Positions 53,448-63,695 are shown, counted from the stretch's first letter. The stretch: DNA of 64,000 nucleotides from an uncultured Clostridia bacterium (GCA_947385955.1 CANDNA010000012.1:19851-83850); one strand, 5' to 3'. The notes: generated by a model from the letters alone, not told the origin. Numbers and translations: made by a program.

Positions 53448-55541
53448 ATGGAAAAGAGAATACGGATGTGGTTGAAAGCATGTTTGGTGGTAGCAGGCCT
53501 TTTGTTTTTCTGCTTTCTGGCAGGCAGGCATAAAAGAGGCGTTGATTATGAGAAGGAAGCGAGAATCAGGCAGTATGAAGCGGATGAAAGCGTGGATAAG
53601 ATAGAAACCACTTTGCTGGCTTATGGGGAGATGATAGCGGAGGAAGAGGAGAAGGAAACGGGGCCGGCGCCGGAAGAAGTAAGAGGGAGTGACGGAAAAC
53701 GGGTATTGACAACGGATGGAATCTTTACATACGAGACAGAGGAAACAGAGGACTGCATGTATAAGCAGGTTACTGCATATGTCCGGGGCGATGTGATATT
53801 GGAAGTGGTGGAAGCGCAGCAGCAGAAAGAAACCGTTCTGCACAATCTGTGGATCAGTGAAGTGGAGGAGGGCCGGATTCTCTGCTATTTATCAGGAACG
53901 GCCTTTTATCTGCCTTATCAGACCGAAAAGGAAAACCGGGAACAGGTAGCGGATGTGATGATGCAGGATGGAGAAATTTCAGACTGTCTGGTAAAAAAGG
54001 AAAAACAAAGCGGCAAGCTGCTTGGTATTACAGACGAGACCATCAGTCTGCCGGGGAGAGAACTGCCCATTGGAGAAGAAGTCAGGGTATACCGTCTGTA
54101 TGGAGAACTGACAGAGCTGTCTCTGCAGGATTTGCCCATTGGTTATGAAAACATTGATTATGTGACAGAGGGCGGAAAGGTCTGTGCCTGCCTGATTACT
54201 TCGGAAGAAAAGATGGAAACCATCCGTGTGCTTTTGCAGAGCGGAAACTATAACGGCCGTTATCACGAAAGTGTGGACCTGACGGCAGACTGTACCTATA
54301 CGCTGGAGTCTGGAGGGGAAACGGAGACTTATGAGGCAGGAGAAAGTGTACACATTACAGGAGAGAGCGGGTATTATCAGGATAATGACCGGGTGGTTGT
54401 GACGCTTTCTGCCAATACGGGCCGGGTTTTGCTGACATCTATAGAGCGGAACCGGGAGCGGACAGAGTATCGGGGCAGTCTGGAGATTGTCAGAACAGAG
54501 AACGGGCTGGCTGTGATCAATGAACTGCTGTTGGAGGAGTATCTGTATGGGGTGGTTCCCAGTGAGATGCCGGCTTCCTATCCGGAAGAAAGCCTGAAGG
54601 CACAGGCAGTCTGTGCCAGAACCTATGCTTACCGGAATATGAAAAACGCCAGGTTTCCGGAGCTGGGCGCCCATGTGGATGACAGCACTGCTTTTCAGGT
54701 ATATGGCAATACGGAAGAAAGAGCCGAAACAACGGCAGCAGTCAAGGCAACCAAGGGAGAACTGTTACTCTATGGAGATGAGCCGATTGACGCCTATTAT
54801 TATTCCACTTCCTGTGGCTATGGTACGGATACAAGAGCATGGAATGGTATGGAAGCAGAGGCAGTTCCCTATCTGCAGGCCAGAAGGATCGGGGAAGCGG
54901 CTGAGACCGGGAAAGCAGAGGCCGGACAGGGATATATGCCGGAGGCATTGGAGGAAGAAGCTGTCTTTGAGCAGTTTATCCGGGAAGGACAGGAGGATGC
55001 TTTTGAACGTGGGGAAGCCTGGTATCGATGGCAGTATACAGTAGAGCAGGTGGATGTGGAAGAGATGGAGAAACGCCTGGCGCAGCGATACGAAGTACAG
55101 CCGGGAAATATTTTATCGTTATCGGGGGAGAGCTATGTCAGTCAGCCGGTGGGAAAAATCGGTTCTCTGAAAGAACTCAGCATCACAGGACGTACTGCCG
55201 GAGGAAATGTGGCAAAACTTCTGATTGAAGGAAGTGAAGGCTCCTATTTGATACAGACAGAATATAACATTCGTTATTTACTGAATGACGGAAAAAGCCA
55301 GGTGATAAGACAGGACGGAAGTCAGGTTGCTTCTCCTCTGCTGCTGCCCAGTGCGTTTTTTATGGTAACAACTGGCAAAGAGGACGGGAATGTGGTAGGA
55401 TATACCATAGTTGGAGGCGGCTATGGACATGGCATCGGCATGAGCCAGAACGGCGCCAAACACATGGCAAATGCCGGTATGACGGCATCGGAAATTCTGG
55501 CATTTTTTTATGATGGCAGTCGGATTGAGGCCATTTATTAA
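53448..55541 (+). CDS. SpoIID/LytB domain peptidoglycan hydrolase
   Basis: A 697-residue exported protein with a membrane segment at about 9-26, a long N-terminal extension (about 30-320) of unknown fold, and a C-terminal SpoIID domain: YLYGVVPSEMPASYPEESLK with the catalytic glutamate E373, KAQAVCARTYAYR, and a C-terminal GGGYGHGIGMSQNGAKHMA. SpoIID-type enzymes are lytic transglycosylases that cut denuded glycan strands, in engulfment or cell wall turnover. It is about twice the length of classic SpoIID. AGGAGG precedes the ATG. Confidence 0.9.
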   Translation: MEKRIRMWLKACLVVAGLLFFCFLAGRHKRGVDYEKEARIRQYEADESVDKIETTLLAYGEMIAEEEEKETGPAPEEVRGSDGKRVLTTDGIFTYETEETEDCMYKQVTAYVRGDVILEVVEAQQQKETVLHNLWISEVEEGRILCYLSGTAFYLPYQTEKENREQVADVMMQDGEISDCLVKKEKQSGKLLGITDETISLPGRELPIGEEVRVYRLYGELTELSLQDLPIGYENIDYVTEGGKVCACLITSEEKMETIRVLLQSGNYNGRYHESVDLTADCTYTLESGGETETYEAGESVHITGESGYYQDNDRVVVTLSANTGRVLLTSIERNRERTEYRGSLEIVRTENGLAVINELLLEEYLYGVVPSEMPASYPEESLKAQAVCARTYAYRNMKNARFPELGAHVDDSTAFQVYGNTEERAETTAAVKATKGELLLYGDEPIDAYYYSTSCGYGTDTRAWNGMEAEAVPYLQARRIGEAAETGKAEAGQGYMPEALEEEAVFEQFIREGQEDAFERGEAWYRWQYTVEQVDVEEMEKRLAQRYEVQPGNILSLSGESYVSQPVGKIGSLKELSITGRTAGGNVAKLLIEGSEGSYLIQTEYNIRYLLNDGKSQVIRQDGSQVASPLLLPSAFFMVTTGKEDGNVVGYTIVGGGYGHGIGMSQNGAKHMANAGMTASEILAFFYDGSRIEAIY

Positions 55542-55556
55542 TCTGTTGGAGGAGTT

Positions 55557-56423
55557 ATGAGCCGCAAGTTATTTCATATCATGCGTAATTTTGCAAAACA
55601 GATTTCCAGAGACAATGTGAGCGCCCATGCGGCAAGCACTGCATTTTTTCTGTTCTTATCATTGATTCCCCTGTTGATGCTGGTGTGTGCGATTTTACCC
55701 TATACACCGGTAACAGAGGCTATGCTGATGGAGCTTGCAGTGAATCTGACACCGGATTCTGCCAATGCCCTGCTGATTTATCTGATCGGAGAAGTATATG
55801 ACAGGTCTGCCGGTGTGCTTTCTGCGGCGGCTGTGATTACGGTGTGGACTTCTGCCAAAGGGATGATGGCCCTGATGCGGGGACTGAACGCAGTCAATGG
55901 AGTAACAGAACAGAGGAATTATTTTCTTCTGCGGATAGAAGCCTGTCTGTATACAATATTGATGCTGGCGGCAATGATATTGTCACTGGTGTTTCTCGTA
56001 TTTGGCAATACACTGGCCGGTTTTCTGCTGCGCCAGTTACCCCGTCTGGAGGTTTTGGTACATTTGTTTTTGCAGTTTCGTTTTCTTCCGGTCTGGCTGT
56101 TTCTGACCCTTGTTTTTGCAGTGATTTATACATATGTTCCTAAAATACGGACCCGGTTTCAGTATCAGATTCCGGGTGCGCTGTTTTCAGCTGTTGCCTG
56201 GAGTGTATTTTCCTGGGGATTTTCCATTTATGTGGATTGGTTTCATGGGCTCAGTATGTATGGAAATTTGACGACAGTTATAATTATTATGTTATGGTTT
56301 TATTTTTGCATGTATTTACTGTTGGTTGGAGCAAATATCAATCGTTATTTTCACCCTGCTATTCGATTTTTGTGGAAAAGGAGAAGAGAAAAGCGGCAAA
56401 AACGCAACAGGATGCAGAAATGA
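55557..56423 (+). CDS. YihY/BrkB family membrane protein
   Basis: A 288-residue protein with six hydrophobic segments, starting after a short cytoplasmic stretch. Recognisable parts are SAHAASTAFFLFLSLIPLLM and TSAKGMMALMRGLNAVNGV, and the end has a very basic tail (KRRREKRQKRNRMQK). The family is widespread and its function is not firmly known. It follows the SpoIID gene by 15 bases with TGGAGGAG upstream. Confidence 0.92.
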   Translation: MSRKLFHIMRNFAKQISRDNVSAHAASTAFFLFLSLIPLLMLVCAILPYTPVTEAMLMELAVNLTPDSANALLIYLIGEVYDRSAGVLSAAAVITVWTSAKGMMALMRGLNAVNGVTEQRNYFLLRIEACLYTILMLAAMILSLVFLVFGNTLAGFLLRQLPRLEVLVHLFLQFRFLPVWLFLTLVFAVIYTYVPKIRTRFQYQIPGALFSAVAWSVFSWGFSIYVDWFHGLSMYGNLTTVIIIMLWFYFCMYLLLVGANINRYFHPAIRFLWKRRREKRQKRNRMQK

Positions 56424-56436
56424 TGCAATTTTGATG

Positions 56437-56471
56437 CAGCTCCTGTGTAAACTGTCAGGATAAAGGAGCTG
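56437..56471 (+). promoter_or_regulatory. Possible ribosome-site-masking hairpin before the 479-residue gene
   Basis: CAGCTCCT (56437-56444) is a perfect match to AGGAGCTG (56464-56471), which contains the ribosome site of the gene starting at 56478. A second pairing CCTG (56442-56445)/CAGG (56456-56459) would compete with it. Suggestive only. Confidence 0.4.
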
Positions 56472-56477
56472 ATATGG

Positions 56478-57917
56478 ATGAAAGAAAAGCTGATTCAGAT
56501 GGGAGTGGTATGGGGGTTTTTGTTTTGTATGACCGGTCTGGCCGGGACAGGACGGATAGACAGTATATTGTTGGTATCTGTACCGGAATACAGGGAAGAG
56601 GTGCGGATACGCAGGCTTCCGGTCAGCGGGGCAGACTTTTGGGACTATCTGGATAAGGCCGCACAGGGAGCGAAACCGGCAGGGGACATGAGAGATTCAG
56701 AGAGGATAGTACATATTGTGCTGCTCGCCGGGGGAAAAACGGTTATGACCATACAGATGGATACGGGCCTGGCGGATGGTGGTGTGAAAGAGCATTACCT
56801 GTTTTATGAATATCAGGGAGCGGTTTATGAGCTGTATTCGGACACGCTGGATGAGGAGGAGTGGCAGAGGTTTCAGACAAAATATCATCATAACTGTGAT
56901 GTGCCGATGGGGCTTTGGATGTCCGGGGAGTTGTCTGAGCGTCCGGACTGGAATACGGAAAGTAAAATGGTTTTGCGTTATACCTGGCTGTCCGGCGGGG
57001 AAGATTACGAAACGCTGGAAGTGGAATGGGCACCGGAGGATACAAAACTGCTTGCATTTGAGCAAAGTCCGGATGGATTTTCCCTATCGTTTTGGGAGGA
57101 GAGCAGGGAGAATGGGGCCGGCTATCGGGGCTGTTACCGTCTGAGAAAATACAGCCCGGATGCATTTGAAAAGGAAAATCCTGAAATTGCTGCCGCCTGG
57201 TATCCCGGAAAGCGGGATGCGCTTGTGGCTGCATTCAGAAACCGGTATCCGCATATGGACATGCTGAAGATTTATTCGCCTGCAGGCTGGAAGGCAGAGA
57301 GAGAATTTTATCAGATTCTGGAAGAAAATAGGAGTGAGGGATATTTTCAGAGATGGGGCTACATCTTTCAGGTGACGGAATCATATGGCTGGCAGGATGC
57401 GGCCCTGTCAGACCGATTAAACAACAGAACAGGAGCCGGCAGAACCATATCTGAAAACGGACAGATGGAAAAGGTACCCTGGCATAATGGACGCTTTGTG
57501 AATCAGGTGTGCAGGAAGGCGGCAGGCTATGCGGGGGAAGCGGTTTTTCTGTGGGCAGAGGACTATCAGGCGGATTATGAAAAAGAAGAGTACCGGTTGA
57601 AACCGGGAAAGGAAATGCCGTGGGTGATTCTCATGCGCCCCGGTCAGGACACCCCTGGTATGGATGCGGCGGCAAAGTCATTTGATGAAAGCAAAGAGGC
57701 ATTGTTTGTGCTTTCCCTTCTGAGGGAGGGAGAGCAGGTTCCTTTCTGGCATACCTGGGAGTGCAGTTATCTTAAAGATCCCATATACACAGAGGACATC
57801 AATATGGACGGGTATACGGATTTCGGGATTCTTCATTTTACAGGAAGGAACCATTTTATCAGGTGGTATTGTTACAGTCCGTCCGAAGAAACCTTTGTCC
57901 GGATGCCGGAGGAGTAA
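56478..57917 (+). CDS. Exported hypothetical protein
   Basis: A 479-residue protein I do not recognise. An N-terminal hydrophobic segment (about 6-24, WGFLFCMTGLAG) suggests a signal peptide. The rest is rich in Trp, Tyr and Glu and appears globular. Near the C-terminus is DINMDGYTDFGIL, a calcium-loop-like pattern also seen in FG-GAP and XAC2610-type proteins. The ribosome site AAGGAG at 56463 fits the ATG at 56478. Its neighbours are a membrane protein and an R-M locus; no functional link is evident. Confidence 0.75.
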   Translation: MKEKLIQMGVVWGFLFCMTGLAGTGRIDSILLVSVPEYREEVRIRRLPVSGADFWDYLDKAAQGAKPAGDMRDSERIVHIVLLAGGKTVMTIQMDTGLADGGVKEHYLFYEYQGAVYELYSDTLDEEEWQRFQTKYHHNCDVPMGLWMSGELSERPDWNTESKMVLRYTWLSGGEDYETLEVEWAPEDTKLLAFEQSPDGFSLSFWEESRENGAGYRGCYRLRKYSPDAFEKENPEIAAAWYPGKRDALVAAFRNRYPHMDMLKIYSPAGWKAEREFYQILEENRSEGYFQRWGYIFQVTESYGWQDAALSDRLNNRTGAGRTISENGQMEKVPWHNGRFVNQVCRKAAGYAGEAVFLWAEDYQADYEKEEYRLKPGKEMPWVILMRPGQDTPGMDAAAKSFDESKEALFVLSLLREGEQVPFWHTWECSYLKDPIYTEDINMDGYTDFGILHFTGRNHFIRWYCYSPSEETFVRMPEE

Positions 57918-58102
57918 AAAGACGGAAGACGGAAGGATATCTGTACCTGGCAGGTGTTTGAAAAAGGGCTTTTCGGATCAGAGCCCTGAGAGGAACGGGC
58001 AAAAGTTGAATCCCACAGGCTTTCATGATACACTGGGGAATAGAAAAGAGCGGACGGCGGAAAACGGCCCGCAGTATCACGGGCATTGGAGGAGGCTGAG
58101 AG

Positions 58103-58684
58103 ATGAACCAGAGCAAAGCCATTGGAAAAGGGGACGATTCGGTAAAGCTGTTTCTTCAGAGAGCTCTGCAGGGAGAAGAAACCCACGGATTCGATCATGA
58201 TTCCCTTTATTATGTACAGGGGCATTATTATCTGTTTGAATATTTAAAATGTGAGAGCAGCAGGGTGACTCCCCATACTTCTCACCCCAGATATTATCCC
58301 TATAACTGGAAGAAATTTTATGTTCTCTGGCAGAGCGCACAGCGTCTGCAGGGGTATTTGCTGTTGGTGAACTATTCAGACAGGGCAAGTGACAGTGACC
58401 AGGTGAAGGTCATGTATGTAAAGGGGTTTGATTATGCCGCTCTGGGGCAGTATCTGGCAGAACAGGAGGCGGGCAGAGGATATACAAGATGCGAGTATCT
58501 TGTGATGGAGGAGTTTAAGCTGACTTTTGGGCAGTTTTCCGCCTATCTGCGCAGACTGAACAGGATGGCGGAGCTGCCGCCGGAAGAGGGACAGGATGTT
58601 CCGGACCGGGTCCGGGCGTACCTGATGCCTTCTGCAAAAAGGCGTGCCGTCAGAGGACCTGTGCTTCCCGGATCCGGGATCTGA
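58103..58684 (+). CDS. Unknown protein linked to the type III R-M genes
   Basis: A 193-residue protein I do not recognise, with its stop 20 bases before mod in the same direction, so probably co-transcribed. The first half has a pattern reminiscent of PD-(D/E)XK nuclease folds: D31/D33, then YYLFEYLKCE with E46 and K49, followed by a hydrophobic strand and LQGYLLLVNYSD. The spacing E-x-x-K is not the standard E-x-K, so this is a guess. The tail is basic (KRRAVRG). Confidence 0.65.
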   Translation: MNQSKAIGKGDDSVKLFLQRALQGEETHGFDHDSLYYVQGHYYLFEYLKCESSRVTPHTSHPRYYPYNWKKFYVLWQSAQRLQGYLLLVNYSDRASDSDQVKVMYVKGFDYAALGQYLAEQEAGRGYTRCEYLVMEEFKLTFGQFSAYLRRLNRMAELPPEEGQDVPDRVRAYLMPSAKRRAVRGPVLPGSGI

Positions 58685-58704
58685 AAAAGGAGACAGAGTT
58701 ATTT

Positions 58705-60573
58705 ATGGATAAAATGAGGCTGGAAACGGAAAATCTTGCCCATAAAAATATGGAGATATTTCAGAAACTATTTCCCAACTGTGTGGTGGAAAGAGCCGGG
58801 AAAGACGGGACTGTGCATAAATCCATCCAGTATGAAACGCTCCGGCAGATGCTGGGAGATGAGGCCACAGAAGGGGAAGAGTGCTATGCGTTTACCTGGG
58901 TGGGGAAAAAGGCAGCTATAGCAGAGGCCAACAGGCCCACCAGAAATACGCTGCGTCCCTGCCCTGAGGAAAGCAGACAATGGGATACGACAGAAAATCT
59001 GTATATTGAGGGGGATAATCTGGAGGTGTTAAAGCTCCTGCAGGAAAGTTATCTGGAAAAGATCCGGATGATTTATATAGATCCTCCCTATAATACCGGC
59101 TCAGACAGTTTTGTATATCCGGACCGTTATGATATGGACGAAGAGGAATACAGAAAACGGTCAGGAGCTGTGGATGGGGAGGGAAACCTGCTGTTTCAGG
59201 AAAACAATGAGGCCAATCCCCGGTTTCATTCAAACTGGTGCTCCATGATGTATTCCCGCCTGCTGCTGGCAAGGAATCTGTTGGCCGGGGACGGGGTTCT
59301 GATGATGAGCATCAGTGATGCGGAATTTCACAATCTGAAGAAAATAACAGATGAAATTTTTGGAGCAGATAATTATTGCGGCGATATTCTGTGGAATTCC
59401 ACCAAATCCGTGACCAATACGGCGCTGCTTTCGGTATCTCATACCTATACGCTGGTGTATTTTAAAGATATTTCCTATTTTGTGGCAAACCGGACAGAAT
59501 TTCGGATTGCAGAGGACGGAGAAGGATTTTCCAATCCGGATCATGACCCGCGGGGGCCCTGGAAGGCGGATCCTTTTCAGGTGGGCGGCTGGAGGCCGAA
59601 TCAGCAGTATGAAATCGTAAATCCCAAAACAGGGGCTGTGTACCGGCCCAATCCGGGCTGTAGCTGGAAAAATGACTATGATAAATTTAAGCAGCTTCTG
59701 GAAGAAGACCGGATTGTGTTCGGAAAAACAGGCGACGGCGGCCCCCAGCGGAAGCGTTTTCTGGGAGAAGCAAAGCAGCGGGGAAAGGTGGTTAAAACAT
59801 GGTGGGACGATGTGGAAACCACTGCCAACGGGACACAGATGCTGAAAAAACTGTTTGACGGCGTCTCTCTGTTCAACAATCCAAAGCCGGTGGGGTTTTT
59901 GTATAAGCTGCTGCAGCTTGGAATGGGGCGGGACGGGATCTGTCTGGACTTTTTTTCCGGTTCGGCCACAACGGCCCATGCGGTGATGAAGCTGAATGCA
60001 GAGGACGGCGGGCAGCGGAAATTTATTATGGTACAGATACCGGAAGCCTGTCCGGAAAACAGCGCAGCCTGTCAGGCAGGCTACCGGACAATCTGCGAAA
60101 TCGGGAAAGAGCGGATTCGCCGCAGCGGGGAGATGATTCACCGAGAGCATCCGGATGCAGTATTTGATGATGGGTTCCGGGTGTTTTCTGTGGCTGATTC
60201 TAACCGGAAGGATGTGTATTTCAGTGCGGATGCTTATGAGCAGTCGTTTCTGGCCCGGTTGGAATCCAACATCAAGGAGGATCGGACGGCACTGGATCTG
60301 CTCTTTGGCTGTGTGCTGGAATGGGGGCTTTTGTTGTCGCTGCCCCATATCTCTGAGGAGATAGACGGGTTTACCGTCCATACCTATCATAACGGGGAGC
60401 TGATAGCCTGCTTTGAGGAAAATATTTCGGAGGCTGTGCTGCGGGCCATTGCAATGCGAAGGCCCCGCCGGGCGGTATTCTGTGACAGCAGCTTTTTGGG
60501 AAGCCCGGAAAAGATCAATGCGCGGGAGCTGTTTAAACTGCTTGCTCCGTCTACGAAAGTTAAGGTGATTTAG
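58705..60573 (+). CDS. mod: Type III restriction-modification DNA methyltransferase (Mod)
   Basis: A 622-residue N6-adenine methyltransferase of the beta class. The catalytic motif DPPY is at residues 126-129 (IYIDPPYNTGSDSF), the S-adenosylmethionine motif comes later (LDFFSGSATTAHAV, 413-426), and the target recognition domain lies between. ENLYIEGDNLEVLKLL is typical of Mod. In type III systems Mod sets the asymmetric recognition site and is needed for both methylation and cleavage. The recognised sequence cannot be read from the protein. Both Mod and Res appear intact. Confidence 0.95.
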   Translation: MDKMRLETENLAHKNMEIFQKLFPNCVVERAGKDGTVHKSIQYETLRQMLGDEATEGEECYAFTWVGKKAAIAEANRPTRNTLRPCPEESRQWDTTENLYIEGDNLEVLKLLQESYLEKIRMIYIDPPYNTGSDSFVYPDRYDMDEEEYRKRSGAVDGEGNLLFQENNEANPRFHSNWCSMMYSRLLLARNLLAGDGVLMMSISDAEFHNLKKITDEIFGADNYCGDILWNSTKSVTNTALLSVSHTYTLVYFKDISYFVANRTEFRIAEDGEGFSNPDHDPRGPWKADPFQVGGWRPNQQYEIVNPKTGAVYRPNPGCSWKNDYDKFKQLLEEDRIVFGKTGDGGPQRKRFLGEAKQRGKVVKTWWDDVETTANGTQMLKKLFDGVSLFNNPKPVGFLYKLLQLGMGRDGICLDFFSGSATTAHAVMKLNAEDGGQRKFIMVQIPEACPENSAACQAGYRTICEIGKERIRRSGEMIHREHPDAVFDDGFRVFSVADSNRKDVYFSADAYEQSFLARLESNIKEDRTALDLLFGCVLEWGLLLSLPHISEEIDGFTVHTYHNGELIACFEENISEAVLRAIAMRRPRRAVFCDSSFLGSPEKINARELFKLLAPSTKVKVI

Positions 60574-60584
60574 GAGGACTGTTT

Positions 60585-63500
60585 ATGAAGCTGCAGTTTA
60601 AACATCAGAAATTTCAGGCTGATGCAGCCCGGGCGGTGGCAGATGTGTTTGACGGGCAGCCTTATCTGACCCCCTGCAGCCGGATGGAAGAAGGGACGGG
60701 ATATTATCAGAGAACACTGACGGAGGAAGCAGATTTTACCCTCTGGCCCAATGCGGAACTGATACCGGAGCTGGGAAATGACAGAATCCTGGAGCAGATC
60801 AGGCAGATACAGAAACGAAATCAGATCAGGCCCTCAGAAGAGCTGAAAGGAACCTACAACCTGACCATAGAGATGGAAACGGGAGTAGGTAAGACCTATA
60901 CGTATATTAAGACCATTTATGAGCTGAACCAGCGGTATGGCTGGAGCAAATTTGTGGTGGTGGTTCCCAGTGTTGCGGTCCGGGAAGGGGTGTATCAGGC
61001 TTTTCAGATGACAGAAGAGCATTTTTCCGGGGAATACGGAAAGAAACTCCGTTTTTTTATCTACAATTCTTCCCGCTTATCGGAACTGAGCCATTTTGCA
61101 TCCGACAGTTCTGTCCATGTAATGATTATCAATGCACAGGCCTTTAATGCAAAGGGAAAAGATGCCAGAAGGATCTATCTGCGTCTGGATGCATTCAGAA
61201 GCCGCAGGCCCATTGATGTCATCGCCGGAACAAGGCCGATTCTGATTATTGATGAGCCCCAGTCCGTAGAAGGAAAGCAGACCAGGGAAAGCCTGAAACG
61301 GTTTCATCCTCTGATGACGCTCCGTTATTCTGCCACACACAGAGCGGACAGCATTTATAATATGGTGTACCGGCTGGACGCGGTGGAAGCATATAACAGA
61401 CATCTGGTGAAAAAGATCGCCGTCAAGGGAATTACAGAGACAAAAATGGCGGCATCGGACGGTTTTGTATATCTGGAAAGTCTCCGCCTGTCCAAAGCGG
61501 CCCCCAAAGCGGTGCTGCAGTTTGACTGTCGGGGCTTATCCGGTATCCGCAGACAGACCCGTATCGTCGGTGTGGGATTTAATCTGTATGAGCATTCCGG
61601 CCGGCAGGCAAAGCTGGAAGAGTACCGGGATGGGTTTGTGGTCAAAAGCATTGACGGGCGTGACAATTCGGTGGAATTTTTAAACGGCCTGAAGCTGTAT
61701 GCGGGAGAGATGACCGGCAGGGCGGACGAGGAACAGATCCGCCGGATCCAGATCCGGGAAACGATTCTGTCCCATATAGAAAGAGAACGTGCGTTATTTA
61801 AAAAGGGAATTAAGGTGCTGTCGCTGTTTTTTATTGATGAAGTGGCTCATTATCGGCAATATGATGCAGACGGCAGTCCTGTAAGCGGTATCTTTGCCAG
61901 GATGTTTGAGGAGGAATATACGGACATCCTGAGGTACCGGCAGCGGGAAATCGGTGAGGAAGCCTATGAGGAATATCTGGCTTCCATTTCCGTAACGGAA
62001 ACCCATGCCGGTTATTTTTCGGTGGATAAAAAAGGAAGGATGACCAACGGCAGACTGGGAGATACGCGGGAGAAAACATCGGATGACAGAGATGCTTATG
62101 ATCTGATCATGAAAAATAAGGCGCTTTTGCTGGAACAGGACCCGAAGAAGTCCCCGGTGCGTTTTATCTTTTCCCATTCCGCCCTCAGGGAAGGATGGGA
62201 CAATCCCAATGTATTCCAGATCTGTACCCTGAAACAGAGCGGCAGTGATGTGCGCAGGCGTCAGGAGGTGGGACGGGGACTTCGGCTGTGTGTGGATGGA
62301 AACGGAGTACGTATGGACGATACCGTGCTGGGGGATCAGGTTCATGCAGTCAATGTGCTGACGGTGATTGCCAGCGAGAGCTATGAAAGTTTTGCCAGAG
62401 GGCTGCAGAGCGAACTGGCGGAGACGGTTGCCGACAGGCCGGTGAAAGTGACGCAGGATCTGTTCCGGGATCGGATTGTCGCGGATGAGGATGGAAACCG
62501 GTTTGCCGTTACAGCCGATGTGGCGCTGGCCATATTTGTGGATCTGGTTCAGAATCATTATGTGGACCGGCAGGGAGCGCTGACTGATTTGTACTACGCG
62601 GACAGGGCGAAGGATACGGTCCGGATAGCGGAAGAAGCAGCCGGGTTTAAATCCTCTGTGATCGGGATTCTGGACTGCGTTTACAATGGCAGGAGCCTCA
62701 GGCCGGAAAATGCCCGTGACAAAAACATCGAACTGAGAATCGAGGAAGAGAAGCTAAGGAGCCGGGCATTTCAGGAGCTTTGGAATCGCATGAATACCAA
62801 AACGGTGTATAAAGTGTCCTTTGATCCGGATGAGCTGGTAAGGAAAGCCATTGCCGCATTAAACAACGAACTTCGTGTTTCCGGGATCTGTCTGCAGGTG
62901 GAGAGCGGACGGCTGGGGGAGATTTCTTCCAGAGAAGCGCTGTTGGAAGGGACTGCCATGACCAGAGAGGCTTCGGTGAGGTACCGGGCATGGGAACAGG
63001 CCAATAGCGGTATCCAATATGATCTGATCGGAAAACTGGTGGAGGAGACAGATCTTACCAGAAAAACGGTGGTACAGATTCTGACAGGTATGGATCCGCC
63101 TGTGTTTGAACAGTTCCGGAAAAATCCGGAAGCATTTATTATCCAGGCGGCGTCCCTGATTAACAGTCAGAAGGCGCTCTGTGTGACAGAGCATATTTCC
63201 TATCAGGCTCTTGCGGAAACCTATGATACGGAAGTGTTTACCGGATTGGCGATCAGAGGCAGGCTGGGTGTAAATGTTATGAAGGCAGAGAAGCATCTGT
63301 ACGATTATGTCCGGTATGATTCTGAGGGGGAAAAGGCTTTTGTCAGGAAGCTGGAAGAAGCAGAGGAGGTACTGGTCTATGTAAAATTGCCGGATGGCTT
63401 TTTTATTTCCACACCGGTGGGACGTTATACTCCCGACTGGGCCATTGCTTTTCGTGAGGGGATTGCCGGAGTGGCTTATTTTGTTGCAGAAACCAAAGGT

Positions 63501-63644
63501 TCTGGGGATGCCGGCCAGTTGCGGCTGATAGAAGCGGCCAAGATTCACTGTGCCAGAGAGCATTTTAAAGCCATCAGTCATGGCCGGGTGGTTTACGATG
63601 TGGTGGACAGTTATGAAACGCTTCTGGAGAAAATCATAAAGTAA
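60585..63644 (+). CDS. res: Type III restriction enzyme helicase-nuclease subunit (Res)
   Basis: A 1019-residue subunit: an SF2 ATPase with Walker A METGVGKTYTYIK (K103), DEPQ box at 223 (LIIDEPQSVEG), motif III LRYSATHR and motif VI QEVGRGLRLC, then a C-terminal PD-(D/E)XK nuclease with D951 (TPDWAIAF), E969 and K971 (FVAETKG). These are all the residues needed for cleavage, so the enzyme looks active. It hydrolyses ATP to move along DNA and cuts away from the recognition site. It starts 11 bases after mod with TAGGAGG. Confidence 0.96.
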   Translation: MKLQFKHQKFQADAARAVADVFDGQPYLTPCSRMEEGTGYYQRTLTEEADFTLWPNAELIPELGNDRILEQIRQIQKRNQIRPSEELKGTYNLTIEMETGVGKTYTYIKTIYELNQRYGWSKFVVVVPSVAVREGVYQAFQMTEEHFSGEYGKKLRFFIYNSSRLSELSHFASDSSVHVMIINAQAFNAKGKDARRIYLRLDAFRSRRPIDVIAGTRPILIIDEPQSVEGKQTRESLKRFHPLMTLRYSATHRADSIYNMVYRLDAVEAYNRHLVKKIAVKGITETKMAASDGFVYLESLRLSKAAPKAVLQFDCRGLSGIRRQTRIVGVGFNLYEHSGRQAKLEEYRDGFVVKSIDGRDNSVEFLNGLKLYAGEMTGRADEEQIRRIQIRETILSHIERERALFKKGIKVLSLFFIDEVAHYRQYDADGSPVSGIFARMFEEEYTDILRYRQREIGEEAYEEYLASISVTETHAGYFSVDKKGRMTNGRLGDTREKTSDDRDAYDLIMKNKALLLEQDPKKSPVRFIFSHSALREGWDNPNVFQICTLKQSGSDVRRRQEVGRGLRLCVDGNGVRMDDTVLGDQVHAVNVLTVIASESYESFARGLQSELAETVADRPVKVTQDLFRDRIVADEDGNRFAVTADVALAIFVDLVQNHYVDRQGALTDLYYADRAKDTVRIAEEAAGFKSSVIGILDCVYNGRSLRPENARDKNIELRIEEEKLRSRAFQELWNRMNTKTVYKVSFDPDELVRKAIAALNNELRVSGICLQVESGRLGEISSREALLEGTAMTREASVRYRAWEQANSGIQYDLIGKLVEETDLTRKTVVQILTGMDPPVFEQFRKNPEAFIIQAASLINSQKALCVTEHISYQALAETYDTEVFTGLAIRGRLGVNVMKAEKHLYDYVRYDSEGEKAFVRKLEEAEEVLVYVKLPDGFFISTPVGRYTPDWAIAFREGIAGVAYFVAETKGSGDAGQLRLIEAAKIHCAREHFKAISHGRVVYDVVDSYETLLEKIIK

Positions 63645-63666
63645 GTAAAATAGTGATAAAATATAT

Positions 63667-63695
63667 TTGACATTCCTTTCCGAAACGTTTAGAAT
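63667..63695 (+). promoter_or_regulatory. Promoter of the T-box leader
   Basis: TTGACA (63667-63672) and TAGAAT (63690-63695) with a 17-base spacer, 23 bases after the res stop. Confidence 0.85.

Noticed and set aside
59230..60390. Minus-strand frame of 386 codons opposite mod
   Set aside because: It lies fully within the mod gene, with no motif or ribosome site.
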